This document shows positions 42,914 to 51,710 of a stretch of 64,000 bases of DNA, in pieces. The position numbers and the translations under genes were made by a program. Origin of the DNA: Thermogemmatispora tikiterensis (GTDB lineage Bacteria; Chloroflexota; Ktedonobacteria; Ktedonobacterales; Ktedonobacteraceae); assembly GCF_003268475.1 (NCBI RefSeq), contig NZ_MCIF01000002.1, positions 3,456,671 to 3,520,670 on the forward strand. Direction: 5' to 3'. Positions within the stretch are counted from its first letter, which is position 1; each line of letters starts with the position of its first letter. Under the pieces are notes generated by a model. That model made no database searches. It worked only from the letters and a program-made list of their open reading frames with translations, and was not told the DNA's origin.

Positions 42914-45900
42914 TCAGGCCGGGCAGATAAGAAAGAAGGGGCAGGTTGGACAACGACCCGGGTCCGAGGGAGCCGCGGCGTAATCATGTTCTTTGAGGCG
43001 CTCCAGATTCTCAACCAGCCTGGCGTGGAGACTCTGCTCGCGTCGCTGCCCGAGCCTGACAGCCTTGATCTCACCCGTGGTCAGGTTATCGCTGTGCAGC
43101 TCGACCTCCTGCCCGGCATAGTGCTCACGATAAGCATGCATATAGAGTAATTCGCGCGTGTCAGGCTCCGGCTCCTGCTTGCGTCGGCCAAAGCGCGTAC
43201 GCACAAAGCGCACCGGTTGCTCTGGCTGGCGCGGTATCTCGACGCGATCGACATCGACGCGAATCGTCTGCCCGGCGATCTCAATGGTGAAGCCTCGCCA
43301 GAGCTGCCAGCGCTGAGTCTCGGCGTTATCCAACAGCTTGCGATGGAGCTGCTCAGCGACTTCGCGCCCATGCCGCTCGTACAGCGAGGCAAAAGGGGAC
43401 TCGTGACCACCAAGCTCGCGCCAGTGGCGGCTATAAAGTTCATGCACCTCTTCACGCGTCGGCAGAGTCGTTGCTGCCTGCTGCCCCTCGGCGGTGGCCC
43501 GCTGCGCTCGCCCAACCCACTCATAGAGCGTCTCTAGCGTTCTGCGCGTAGCCTGAACAAAGAGGGAGTAGCCTTCTTGAAGAGGCTGAAAACGATAGAT
43601 ATAGTTGTAGAGATACTTACGCGGGCATTGCTGATAGCATTCGATAGCAGAGGCATTGAGGACTTCTGGCTGCATGGCATGGATAAATTCTTCTGCGGGC
43701 CGGCTCAGCGGAGCAGCCTCAGAGTCCCCGCGCCGCTCTTCTCCGCCAGCCGTGGCAGGCCCGTCCTGGCCTAGTCCGCGCCACTCTATCCTGATGAGGC
43801 GCTCAGGTGGTAGACCGGCCAGCAGTGGCTCCAAAAAGACGGAGGGTTTTGCCGTACGCTTGCCTGGGCGACGGCTATAGCTGAGAACGAGATGATCGCG
43901 GGCGCGCGTGATGCCGACATAGAAGAGGCAGGCTTCGCCGATCTCGTGCAGGGCGGCCTCGTCGCTTTCGAGGGAGAGCATGCCGTCGGGGGGCGGCACG
44001 GGATTATAGCGCCGCATGGCAGGAAAGCGCTGCTGATTCAGCCCAGGTAAATAGATCACAGGAAATTCCAGGCCTTTGCTGGCGTGGACAGTCATAACTC
44101 GCACCACATCCGCCTCGTCCCCCTGGCTCTCCTCAAGACTCTGCTGACGCGTGCTGTTGTCCTGACGCAGCAGCAGAAGAACGCGTAAATATTCCAGGAA
44201 GCCGCGGACCTGCTCATAGAGAGGACCAGTCTGTGCGGTCCCCGCTAGTGGGCTGATAGGCTGGTTCTCTGCTGGAGCGGGTTCCTCGCGCAGCTGGCGC
44301 TGTTGTTGCAGGTCATAGCGTCGTGCCAGCTGGAGCAACAGGGCATAGTCGGCCAGGATGGCCCGCGCCTGAGCATCGTCGCGGGCCAGGAGACGGCGCA
44401 CCTGATCGGTCTCGATCAGGAGATATTGAGCGAGCAGGGACCAGATATCGGGAGCTGCAGCCAGGCGCTGCAGCAGCTCGCTGAGCAGGCGCAGTGAGCG
44501 CCGCCCGGCATCGCTGAGGGACTCGGGGATGTCGCCCTGCAGCACGAGCAGGCCCGGGGCAACCTGCTGCTCGCGCGCCGCCAACAGCAGGGCCTCAATA
44601 TCGGCCTGACTGAGGGAGTGCTCCGGCCAGCGAGCCGCGCGGAGCAGACCCATACCGTTCGGTCCTGCCAGCAGCAGGAGCGGGGCCAGAGCATTCTTAA
44701 CGTGCTCCTGTTCCAGAGTGCCCCCGCTCTCTATGACCGGCAGGCCCGCCGTCGCCAGCGCTTGCGAGATGCGCCGGGCCTGAGCGCGCGTGCGGCAGAG
44801 CACAACCAGATCGCGGTAGCGATATCCCTGGCGAGCGCGCACCTGGAGATCGGCGACCAGGCCCGCCAGCTCGGCGGCCTCATCCTCGGCCACCGCCAGC
44901 GTCACATACGGCTCCGGCAGCGAGGGGCGTACAGCTTCGTTGCGCCGCAGCGCAGCCTCCTCACTGAATTGTCCAGCCTCCAGACGCTGAAGACGAAAGG
45001 CTTCAGCCAGCGCCACAATATCGGGGCGCGAGCGATAATTGCGGCTCAGCGAGAGGATTGCAGCCCCCGGATAATCTTCACGGAAGCGGGCAATGTTGGC
45101 CGGAGAGGCCCCCCGGAAGCCGTAAATGGCCTGATTCGCATCGCCCACCACCCAGACGCGGCGCGCCTCTCCTGCTAACAGACGCAGAAGAACGCCGCTG
45201 GCCCGGTTGATATCCTGAAATTCATCGACAAGGATGTGCTGGTAGCGTTGCTGCAGCTGCTGCAGGAGATCGCTGTGGCGTTCGAGAAGCTGCACGGTCA
45301 GCATGATCAGGCCGCCGAAATCGATGTCGCCACGCCGCTCTAGCTCCTCCTGATAAAGAGCATAGACAGAGGCAATTTCGCGAGCACGCTCTGCCCGCTC
45401 ACGTTCTTCGACCGTCTGGGCCTGCTCCAGCATCTGCTCTGCCAGCTGACGATAGCGCTCAGGAGTCACCAGCTCATCCTTGGCGCGCGAGATGGCCTTG
45501 AGCATGTCGGGGAAATAGAGAGTGGGCTGCGTCAGATGGTGATAATAGTAGAGGGGAAGACGAGGCGCCAGGCTGCGCAGCAAGAAATACCCTTCGGCGT
45601 CGTCGACCAGCGTAAAGTCAGGACGAAGACCCGCCAGCTCGCTATACTGGCGCAGAAACTCGGCGCAGAAGGCGTGAAAGGTGCTCACTGTCGGCAGCTC
45701 CCAGGCGGCGCTCTTCGGCCCGGCAGAGGACCGCAGAGCCTGTCTCAGACGCTCCTGCATTTCTTCAGCAGCTTTGCGCGAAAAGGTGAGAGCCAGAATC
45801 GAGCGCGGCGCGACGCCACAGGAGCGGACCAGATACTCGGCGCGCCCAATAAGCGTGCTGGTTTTACCGCTGCCCGGCCCGGCGATCACCAGGGCCGGGG

Positions 45901-46711
45901 TGGACGCAGCAATGGCCGCCTGCTGAAACTCATCGTAAGACCGGCCCGCACTCGTTGATGTCGATACAGAAGAAAGAACAGGCCCAGGACGCTGCTGAGG
46001 CCCTTCTGCTGGTTGCTTTTCTGGCTGGACTTGCGGCTCCATGATAGGAGGATATTCTTTGAGTAGTCCAGCCAGACGGTTAAGCATAGCGGCCTGTGAG
46101 ACCCCGAAGCGGTTGGCCAGGTAGGCCGGCGGGAGACCCTGCCCTACATAGAGGGCGCGCACCGCCTCCAGAGGCATCAGCAGCTCGGCAGCAAAGAGAT
46201 TAGCAGCTAGCTCGCGTTGGCTGCGAGGGCTATAGGACTGACCAGGGCCGAGCAGCTCCTCGACACTCCCCCCGTCAGAGAGTGCCCCGATCTCCTCACG
46301 GATCTCCTCCTCTCCGCAGAGAGAGAGCTGGTCTTGCTCCTCCTCAGCAAGCACCGCCAGTCCTCGTTTGAGAAGCTCTAAGATCTTTTCAAGCTCGGGA
46401 ACCAGGAGGAGCATCTTCTCAGTTAAAGGACGATGGAGGATAACATGACCAAGTTCATGCGCGAGCGTAAAGCGCCGCTGTGGCTCTGGCAAATTGCGGC
46501 AGATCCAGATCAGATCGTCGCCAGGCTCCAGATAGCCATAGGTACCGGGGGGGTGATCAGCAGGGTGAAAGGTGGCGACCTCCAGCCCAAGCCAGGCGAC
46601 CAACTCATCCAGCGGAAGAGCCTCGGCCTCCCAGGATGGCTTGACGTAGCGATAGCGCTGGCGCAAATAGCGAGCTGTCAGCGTGGCCAGCGCGCGGGTC
46701 TCTTGTTCCAT
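42914..46711 (-). CDS. ImmA/IrrE protease - UvrD helicase - PDDEXK nuclease fusion
   Basis: A 1265-residue three-part protein. Residues 1-225: ImmA/IrrE-type zinc protease with HELGH (85-89), third ligand Glu167 in QRELAANLFAAELLMP, and a helix-turn-helix-like LANRFGVSQAAM. After a Pro/Gln/Ser linker, residues about 258-950 are a UvrD/PcrA-type superfamily 1 helicase: IAGPGSGKTSTL, LTFSRKAAEEM, LVDEFQDIN, GDANQAIYGFRGA, HASKGLEFPVIYLPGL and YVGITRARDHLV. The C-terminus (about 1010-1265) matches RecB/AddB-type nucleases: CYQQCPRKYLYNYIYRF, VDVDRVEI, TTGEIKAV (Asp then Glu-x-Lys) and CPTCPFFLICP, four cysteines suited to an iron-sulphur cluster. All catalytic residues look intact. GAGAGG precedes the ATG. 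Confidence 0.9.
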   Translation of the reverse strand: MEQETRALATLTARYLRQRYRYVKPSWEAEALPLDELVAWLGLEVATFHPADHPPGTYGYLEPGDDLIWICRNLPEPQRRFTLAHELGHVILHRPLTEKMLLLVPELEKILELLKRGLAVLAEEEQDQLSLCGEEEIREEIGALSDGGSVEELLGPGQSYSPRSQRELAANLFAAELLMPLEAVRALYVGQGLPPAYLANRFGVSQAAMLNRLAGLLKEYPPIMEPQVQPEKQPAEGPQQRPGPVLSSVSTSTSAGRSYDEFQQAAIAASTPALVIAGPGSGKTSTLIGRAEYLVRSCGVAPRSILALTFSRKAAEEMQERLRQALRSSAGPKSAAWELPTVSTFHAFCAEFLRQYSELAGLRPDFTLVDDAEGYFLLRSLAPRLPLYYYHHLTQPTLYFPDMLKAISRAKDELVTPERYRQLAEQMLEQAQTVEERERAERAREIASVYALYQEELERRGDIDFGGLIMLTVQLLERHSDLLQQLQQRYQHILVDEFQDINRASGVLLRLLAGEARRVWVVGDANQAIYGFRGASPANIARFREDYPGAAILSLSRNYRSRPDIVALAEAFRLQRLEAGQFSEEAALRRNEAVRPSLPEPYVTLAVAEDEAAELAGLVADLQVRARQGYRYRDLVVLCRTRAQARRISQALATAGLPVIESGGTLEQEHVKNALAPLLLLAGPNGMGLLRAARWPEHSLSQADIEALLLAAREQQVAPGLLVLQGDIPESLSDAGRRSLRLLSELLQRLAAAPDIWSLLAQYLLIETDQVRRLLARDDAQARAILADYALLLQLARRYDLQQQRQLREEPAPAENQPISPLAGTAQTGPLYEQVRGFLEYLRVLLLLRQDNSTRQQSLEESQGDEADVVRVMTVHASKGLEFPVIYLPGLNQQRFPAMRRYNPVPPPDGMLSLESDEAALHEIGEACLFYVGITRARDHLVLSYSRRPGKRTAKPSVFLEPLLAGLPPERLIRIEWRGLGQDGPATAGGEERRGDSEAAPLSRPAEEFIHAMQPEVLNASAIECYQQCPRKYLYNYIYRFQPLQEGYSLFVQATRRTLETLYEWVGRAQRATAEGQQAATTLPTREEVHELYSRHWRELGGHESPFASLYERHGREVAEQLHRKLLDNAETQRWQLWRGFTIEIAGQTIRVDVDRVEIPRQPEQPVRFVRTRFGRRKQEPEPDTRELLYMHAYREHYAGQEVELHSDNLTTGEIKAVRLGQRREQSLHARLVENLERLKEHDYAAAPSDPGRCPTCPFFLICPA

Positions 46712-46836
46712 AGATGGCGCCTCTCTCCCCGCAACTCGTTCTTTGCTTCCTGCCCTCCTCTCGTCCTGTCATCTCGTTGGAGACCACAGGCCGAGTCAGA
46801 AGGAGGAAGAAAGAGGAGATCCACAGGTTCTGCAGC

Positions 46837-46865
46837 ATTATATCATGCCCGTCCGCGGTGGCCAA
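46837..46865 (-). promoter_or_regulatory. promoter of the IrrE-UvrD-nuclease gene
   Basis: On the minus strand TTGGCC (plus 46860-46865) and TATAAT (plus 46837-46842) are separated by 17 bases, about 125 bases before the start codon. No palindromic operator of the LexA or DdrO/RDRM kind was recognised beside it. Confidence 0.6.
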
Positions 46866-47007
46866 CTAGCGACGAGGCAGAGCCGCCAGAGCCGAAGGAT
46901 GACAGGTGCCTGAACCAGAGTCAGCGGTCGAGGGCCAGCCCTGGGTTGGCCAGGGCGGGCAAGCAGCGGCGACCGGGCAGAAACCTTCTGTGCAGTGGCC
47001 TTGATTT

Positions 47008-47016
47008 TGCTATAAT
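47008..47016 (+). promoter_or_regulatory. extended -10 promoter of the rightward membrane-protein gene
   Basis: TGC followed directly by TATAAT (47011-47016) forms an extended -10 element, 118 bases before the start codon. The -35 area is poor, as allowed for this promoter class. Confidence 0.55.
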
Positions 47017-47133
47017 TGAGGGAGACAGGCAGGCGGCTAGTCCTACCTGGTGCGCGCGGCGGGCGAGACGGCCAGGCGTAGCGCGGCGGCAAGGGAGAGG
47101 ACACGCCCTCACACCTATGGGAGGTTCCTGGTC

Positions 47134-47805
47134 ATGGAAGCATCTGAAATATTGACTCGCGCCAGAGCGGGGGAAGAGAAGCCAGATGGCTGGATCGTGC
47201 TGCCGCTGCAGCGCGGCAGAGTGATCCTCTCGATCATCGGCTGGCTCTTGGGGGCAGCTGTGGGCCTCATCCTATTTGCAGCGATCTTTCCTATCATGGT
47301 ACCCGAAAACTACCACAGCACCTTCAGAGCGATTGCCAGTACGATTGCTCTCGGTGTTTTCCTTTTCATCGGTCTTGGCAGCATCTGGTGCCTGATCAGC
47401 GACGTACGTCGTCTCATCAGGGCGCAGGATTATCTGATTGTCATTACGCCCGAGGATTTTGTGCAGCAAACTGGGAGCAAAGTCATTCACGTTCCCCTGG
47501 TCAACGTCCGCTATGTGACAGCCAGAGGCCGGGCCAGGCCGGACCGTACGCCACCCACTAACCAGCTTGAGCAACTTGGCAGCGCCAGCGAAAACATGGT
47601 AGGCTTCCTTTTTGGGCGTGGTATGACCCAGTCGCCAGAGGAACGGCGCAAGGTGATGAATTCGCGCGTCCCTACCTCGCTTGCTTTCATTGACACACGC
47701 ACCAATACCGAGGTCGTTGTCACGACGGATGCAGCCTACGGCGACCCCTTCCTGATCGCCGCCTTACTGAAACAATACGCCGCCAGAGCGCAGCAGATCG
47801 CCTGA
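47134..47805 (+). CDS. two-helix membrane protein of unknown function
   Basis: A 223-residue protein with a short N-terminal cytoplasmic part, two membrane helices (about 31-55 and 67-90) and a C-terminal domain with strands such as DYLIVITPEDFVQQTGSKVIHVPLVNVRYVTARG that resembles bacterial PH-like domains (a hydrophobic core strand, then a turn rich in basic residues). The ATG at 47134 has GGGAGG about 8 bases upstream; the frame further left is unlikely. It is divergent from the helicase fusion gene and followed by the coaX-like gene. Confidence 0.6.
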   Translation: MEASEILTRARAGEEKPDGWIVLPLQRGRVILSIIGWLLGAAVGLILFAAIFPIMVPENYHSTFRAIASTIALGVFLFIGLGSIWCLISDVRRLIRAQDYLIVITPEDFVQQTGSKVIHVPLVNVRYVTARGRARPDRTPPTNQLEQLGSASENMVGFLFGRGMTQSPEERRKVMNSRVPTSLAFIDTRTNTEVVVTTDAAYGDPFLIAALLKQYAARAQQIA

Positions 47806-47928
47806 GCGGCGGGTTAGGGAACAAGCCGCCTTTCTCTCTTGCCCGGGGACCGATCGTGCGCATATAGGCATGCATATACCTCTTTTGTCCTTTCCACGCC
47901 ATCTTATGGCCACCAATAGGAGTGCCCT

Positions 47929-48732
47929 ATGCTGCTGGCTATTGATATCAGCAACACAAACATCAAGTTTGGTCTATATAACAGTGAGGCTCTCAAACAT
48001 CACTGGACCGTCTCCACTGTGCGCCAGCGCACTGCCGACGAGTACGCGATGTTACTGGGCACGCTCATGAACCATAGCGGGCACGCTTTCGGCGATGTGC
48101 ACGCCGTTATCTTCTCGTGTGTCGTGCCGCCGTTGACGCCAGTTTTCCAGGAGCTGGTCCAGCGCTATTTTCATCAGGAGGCCATCATCGTCGATCACAC
48201 GCTGGATTTGGGACTGCACCTGCTGGTCGACAACCCGTGGGAAGTCGGTTCAGACCGCATTGTAACGGCCATCGCCGCTCATGAGCTATACGGTGGTCCC
48301 GCCATAGTGATCTCTTTCAGCACTGCCGCCACCTTCGATGTGATTTCAGCCCAGGGCGACTTCCTTGGTGGCGCCATTGCTCCAGGGCTGATGATCTCTG
48401 CCGAGGCCCTCAGTAATGCCGCGGCGCGCCTCTTTCGCGTCGAGCTGACCCCGCCGCGCTCGGCCCTGGGCAAGAACACGACCGAGAACATGCAGTCAGG
48501 CATCATCTACGGCCATGTGGGCCTCGTCCAGGGGCTGATCCACCGCCTGCGCGCTGAGATCCCCCAGGTGTCCGATCAGAACGAGGTCAAGATCATCGCC
48601 CACGGTGGCCTGGCCAATTTTATGGCTCCGCTCATCCCTGAGATTCAATACGTGAACCAGTTTCTCCCCTTGGAGGGTCTGCGCATCGCCTACGAACGTC
48701 TACGAAACGGCTATCGCCAGCGGGAGCGCTAG
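47929..48732 (+). CDS. coaX: type III pantothenate kinase homologue with altered active site
   Basis: A 267-residue protein of the CoaX family (first step of coenzyme A synthesis, ASKHA fold). Asp6 is kept in AIDISNTN (normally DIGNTN), Asp109 in EVGSDR and the pantothenate side GGAIAPGLMIS. However, the motif normally written DFGTATTFD reads SFSTAATFD, so the third conserved Asp is Ser129, and the phosphate-loop Gly is also Ser. The length and all other landmarks are normal. It may be an active variant, or a homologue with a new role. GGAG lies before the ATG (AATAGGAGTGCCCT). Confidence 0.85.
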   Translation: MLLAIDISNTNIKFGLYNSEALKHHWTVSTVRQRTADEYAMLLGTLMNHSGHAFGDVHAVIFSCVVPPLTPVFQELVQRYFHQEAIIVDHTLDLGLHLLVDNPWEVGSDRIVTAIAAHELYGGPAIVISFSTAATFDVISAQGDFLGGAIAPGLMISAEALSNAAARLFRVELTPPRSALGKNTTENMQSGIIYGHVGLVQGLIHRLRAEIPQVSDQNEVKIIAHGGLANFMAPLIPEIQYVNQFLPLEGLRIAYERLRNGYRQRER

Positions 48733-48830
48733 CGGCAGGCAGCATACCCTCCCTCTTCTTCAACTGACCGCCAAGAGGCAGACTGCGCCTGGCCCCTATC
48801 AGCCAGGCCAGATACTCCCCAGAAAGCAAG

Positions 48831-48861
48831 AAAGGCGAAGAGGGTGAACCTCTTCGCCTTT
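48831..48861. terminator. bidirectional terminator
   Basis: A perfect 13-bp stem (AAAGGCGAAGAGG at 48831-48843 with 48849-48861, 5-base loop) stands between the convergent coaX and secreted-protein genes. On the minus strand it is followed by TTTCTTGC; on the plus strand the stem ends in TTT. Confidence 0.8.
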
Positions 48862-48903
48862 CCGCTGCTATGGACCCTGTTCCCACACTTTGTTGCAAGG
48901 AGA

Positions 48904-49668
48904 CTAGTTCTTCAGCAATTGGGCAATCTGATGCAGATCGCTGGCGGCCTGATGCAGGGCCGTATGGGCCGTTTTCTCGGCGCTGCGCACCTTCGCGAGG
49001 TTACTGGCGTAGGCGGCATGGTCCTGGTTATAGTTCTCCGGGGTCAGCGTGGGAAGCGTGCTCTGCACAGTATCAAACTGGGCTTCCGCTGTTGCGAGCT
49101 GAGCCTTGAAGTCGTTATAGAGGCTCTGCAACTGGGCCTGCTTGCTGGCAGGAGCAGCAGCGATGGCCTTCTCAATGGCGGCCTTGGCCGCCTCCATCCT
49201 GCTGGCCAGCTTCTGCTCAATATCAAAGTGGAGTTGCTGATAGTCGCGTGGCAGCACAACCGCATAGATGCGGAACTGCCAGAAAATGTTTCTGACATCC
49301 TGGCGGGCAGCCTGGGCCGAGGTCTCGGCGTCGAGCTTGCTCTGCAGCGATTTCAGGCCGTTCTGGTTGGTGGCGATATCAGCCTGGAGAGCGCTGGCAG
49401 CATCAGCAGTGATGTGTCCAGCCTGCTGCTGCTGCGTCACCCGACTGCTGAGTGTATTCAAGGCATTCAGGCGCGCCGTGATGAGCTGATTTCCAATGTT
49501 GATGACGCATTGGACATCGTTACGGGCGCACTGTCCACCAGAAGCCGGCGCCGCCTGGGCGATGGCCGGCAGAGCCAGATAGCCTACAAAGCTCGCCACC
49601 ACGAGGCTGACCAGAGTCAAGAGGGTCAGCTGACCGGGTCGCTTTAGCCCCTTGAATAGTTTTATCAT
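48904..49668 (-). CDS. secreted helical (coiled-coil) protein
   Basis: A 254-residue exported protein. An N-terminal signal peptide with a basic start (MIKLFKGLKRPG), a hydrophobic core and an AQA-type cleavage site near residue 39 is followed by long amphipathic helices rich in Ala, Gln and Leu. Two Cys residues (CARNDVQC) lie just after the cleavage site. No catalytic motif is present. It is followed on the same strand by a lipoprotein gene upstream, so the two may act together at the cell surface. Function unknown. Confidence 0.65.
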   Translation of the reverse strand: MIKLFKGLKRPGQLTLLTLVSLVVASFVGYLALPAIAQAAPASGGQCARNDVQCVINIGNQLITARLNALNTLSSRVTQQQQAGHITADAASALQADIATNQNGLKSLQSKLDAETSAQAARQDVRNIFWQFRIYAVVLPRDYQQLHFDIEQKLASRMEAAKAAIEKAIAAAPASKQAQLQSLYNDFKAQLATAEAQFDTVQSTLPTLTPENYNQDHAAYASNLAKVRSAEKTAHTALHQAASDLHQIAQLLKN

Positions 49669-49757
49669 CTCTTTGGCCTCTTACACTTTTCTTAAATGAT
49701 ATGTTACAGAGGAATGATCAGAAGACAGTACTAGCAGCCAATCAGCCAGGCCCCTTC

Positions 49758-50105
49758 CTAGGGGAGGGGAGCATTATCCTGGCCCTGATCGCTAGAGTTG
49801 GCGTCATTTTGGGCCTGGTCCAGAGATGGCAACGTACTCTGGACCTGCTGGTCAACCGACTGCACCTGTTGCGCCGGACTGCCACTGCCCGCCGATGGCG
49901 TGCTGCTCTGATTGCTTGTGCTCGCTGGTAGCGATTGACTCTGGGAGCTGGCCGGAGCAGTCTGGTTTTGCGAGCGCAGGGCATGCCCTGCGCAGGCCGT
50001 CAGGGCTAGCATCGCCATCAGCAGAGTCAGCAGCAAGGCGAGGCTGAGCAGTGGGCGGATAGCGCCCACGCCGGGCGCTGTTGACTTTTTGCTCACGTTC
50101 TCCAT
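49758..50105 (-). CDS. small lipoprotein
   Basis: A 115-residue lipoprotein. The hydrophobic segment at about 17-37 ends in the lipobox LTAC (cysteine at 38), and the mature part is Ser/Gln/Pro-rich and disordered. It lies 89 bases upstream of the secreted helical protein gene on the same strand. Role unknown. Confidence 0.6.
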   Translation of the reverse strand: MENVSKKSTAPGVGAIRPLLSLALLLTLLMAMLALTACAGHALRSQNQTAPASSQSQSLPASTSNQSSTPSAGSGSPAQQVQSVDQQVQSTLPSLDQAQNDANSSDQGQDNAPLP

Positions 50106-50433
50106 AGCCGAGCCTATTCTCTATAGCAGTAATAGCCTGATATCTGATCAGTTATGGCTTTGTGCACGGATCAGGAAAATCTGGCCCGTCAGGCCAGGGC
50201 CTGTGGTGCCGTCCTGGTGAGGCGACTCATCACCGAACGAAGGCACCTGAGCTTTTCACTCCGCAGGGTAGTGTAGCAGAAAAACCTCAAGAATAGCTCA
50301 AGGTCAACCAAAGATTTGCTCAATGCGGCCAGCGAGCTGGTCTCTATGCGTCCGCTTCTTCGGCTCGACAGACTCACCCTCGTCAGGCTATAAGGTGCAG
50401 GTCGGAGCGCAGCGCAGCGGATAGCGGCGAATT
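50106..50433. other. intergenic region without recognised genes
   Basis: This separates the lipoprotein gene from the terminator of the superoxide dismutase gene. It has a few short open frames without ribosome-binding sites. A promoter for the lipoprotein gene is expected near 50110-50160, but no clear element pair is visible. Confidence 0.4.
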
Positions 50434-50479
50434 AAAAAAAAAGAAGCTGCCAGTCGAGAGATCTCAACTGACAGCCTTC
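50434..50479 (-). terminator. rho-independent terminator of the superoxide dismutase gene
   Basis: On the minus strand a stem of about 16 pairs (one bulged G, two G-U pairs) is followed by nine consecutive Ts (plus 50434-50442). It lies about 50 bases after the stop codon. Confidence 0.9.
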
Positions 50480-50527
50480 CCTCTTGCTTGTTCCGCTGCG
50501 GGAACAGGGAGCAAGTGCCGTGCCAGG

Positions 50528-51151
50528 CTACTGCTTCTGCTGGCTCAGTCCCTCGGCGTAGCGGCGCTCGATTTCCTCCCAGTTGACCACGTTCCACCAG
50601 GCATTCAAGTAATCGGCGCGACGGTTCTGATACTTCAGGTAGTAAGCATGCTCCCAGACATCGTTGCCCATCACGGGGTAGAGGCCATCCATGTAGGGGC
50701 TATCCTGGTTAGCGGTCGAGATCACCTGCAGCTTCCCCTGCTTGTCCAGAACCAGCCAGACCCAGCCCGAGCCGAAGCGCTTCAGTCCGGTATCGTTGAA
50801 CTGAGCCTTGAAGTTCTCGAACGAGCCAAAGGTCTGCTCGATCGCCTTCGCCAGATCACCACTGGGCTGGCCGCCGCCATTAGGCTTCATGATGCGCCAG
50901 AACATGCTGTGATTGGCATGCCCGCCACCGTTATTGCGCACCGCCGTGCGCACATTCTCGGGCACCTCATTGATGCGCCTCAGCACCTCCTCAACCGGCA
51001 GGTTGGCGAAAGGATGACCCTCCAGCGCGCTGTTGAGGTTGGCAACATAGGTACCGTGATGCTTATCATGGTGGATCTGCATCGTTTGCGCATCAATATG
51101 TGGCTCCAGAGCGTCGAAGCTATAGGGCAGAGGTGGAAGTTCAAATGCCAT
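50528..51151 (-). CDS. sodA: iron/manganese superoxide dismutase
   Basis: A 207-residue enzyme that converts superoxide to oxygen and peroxide. The metal ligands are His27 (MQIHHDKHH), His81 ([10 protein letters not shown]), Asp164 and His168 (DVWEHAYY). [11 protein letters not shown] and the following [15 protein letters not shown] are more like the manganese or cambialistic type than the strict iron type. GGAG precedes the ATG (AAAAAGGAGAAGGTCT). The gene is single, with its own promoter and terminator. Confidence 0.96.
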   Translation of the reverse strand: MAFELPPLPYSFDALEPHIDAQTMQIHHDKHHGTYVANLNSALEGHPFANLPVEEVLRRINEVPENVRTAVRNNGGGHANHSMFWRIMKPNGGGQPSGDLAKAIEQTFGSFENFKAQFNDTGLKRFGSGWVWLVLDKQGKLQVISTANQDSPYMDGLYPVMGNDVWEHAYYLKYQNRRADYLNAWWNVVNWEEIERRYAEGLSQQKQ

Positions 51152-51425
51152 AGACCTTCTCCTTTTTTACACCCAAGAGATTGCCAGAATGGCGCTTCAG
51201 AGAGCGAGCTTGCCCTGGCCCGACTCGTTCCACTCGCCTGCGCTAGCGCTAGCTGGCAAAGGAGAGAAAAGCGAACCGGACCCGGCGGCAGGGCAGCAGG
51301 TCCGGCAAGCGGGCAGACACAGATGCGCATGTACACGAGCACGCGCGCCCGAGCACATGGGGCAGTCGAGGGACCGGCCAGAGCGTCGCGTCGCGTCAGC
51401 CAGCACTAGAGCACTCTCCTGTTTA
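51152..51425. other. long leader or intergenic region before the sod gene
   Basis: No gene seen. If the promoter at 51426-51455 is right, this is the 5' untranslated leader. It holds a run of alternating CA/CG-rich sequence (about 51310-51360) but no recognised riboswitch. Confidence 0.35.
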
Positions 51426-51455
51426 GTTGTATTCGATAAGATATGCGATTGTCAA
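51426..51455 (-). promoter_or_regulatory. candidate promoter of the superoxide dismutase gene
   Basis: On the minus strand TTGACA (plus 51450-51455) and TACAAC (plus 51426-51431) are 18 bases apart. It lies about 270 bases before the start codon, so a long leader would result. Confidence 0.5.
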
Positions 51456-51710
51456 GCAGATGCATACCTTTCCGTCAGGCCACACAGGAGCGTCGACCGT
51501 CCGCCGACTGTGCCCGTCCTGGCATCTCCCCACCAGCCAGATGCGACGCCAACGGGCAAGCCAGGTCAAGCTTGCCTCATGTATTAGTATAGCGTAAAGA
51601 GCGCTGGCCGCCTCTGAACGAAAGGACAGTGCCTTGACAGCCAGACAGACAGTCTTACGTCAGTTCGCCTCCATAGCCAGCGCAACGCCACCAGCAGCCA
51701 GCGAGCGTGC

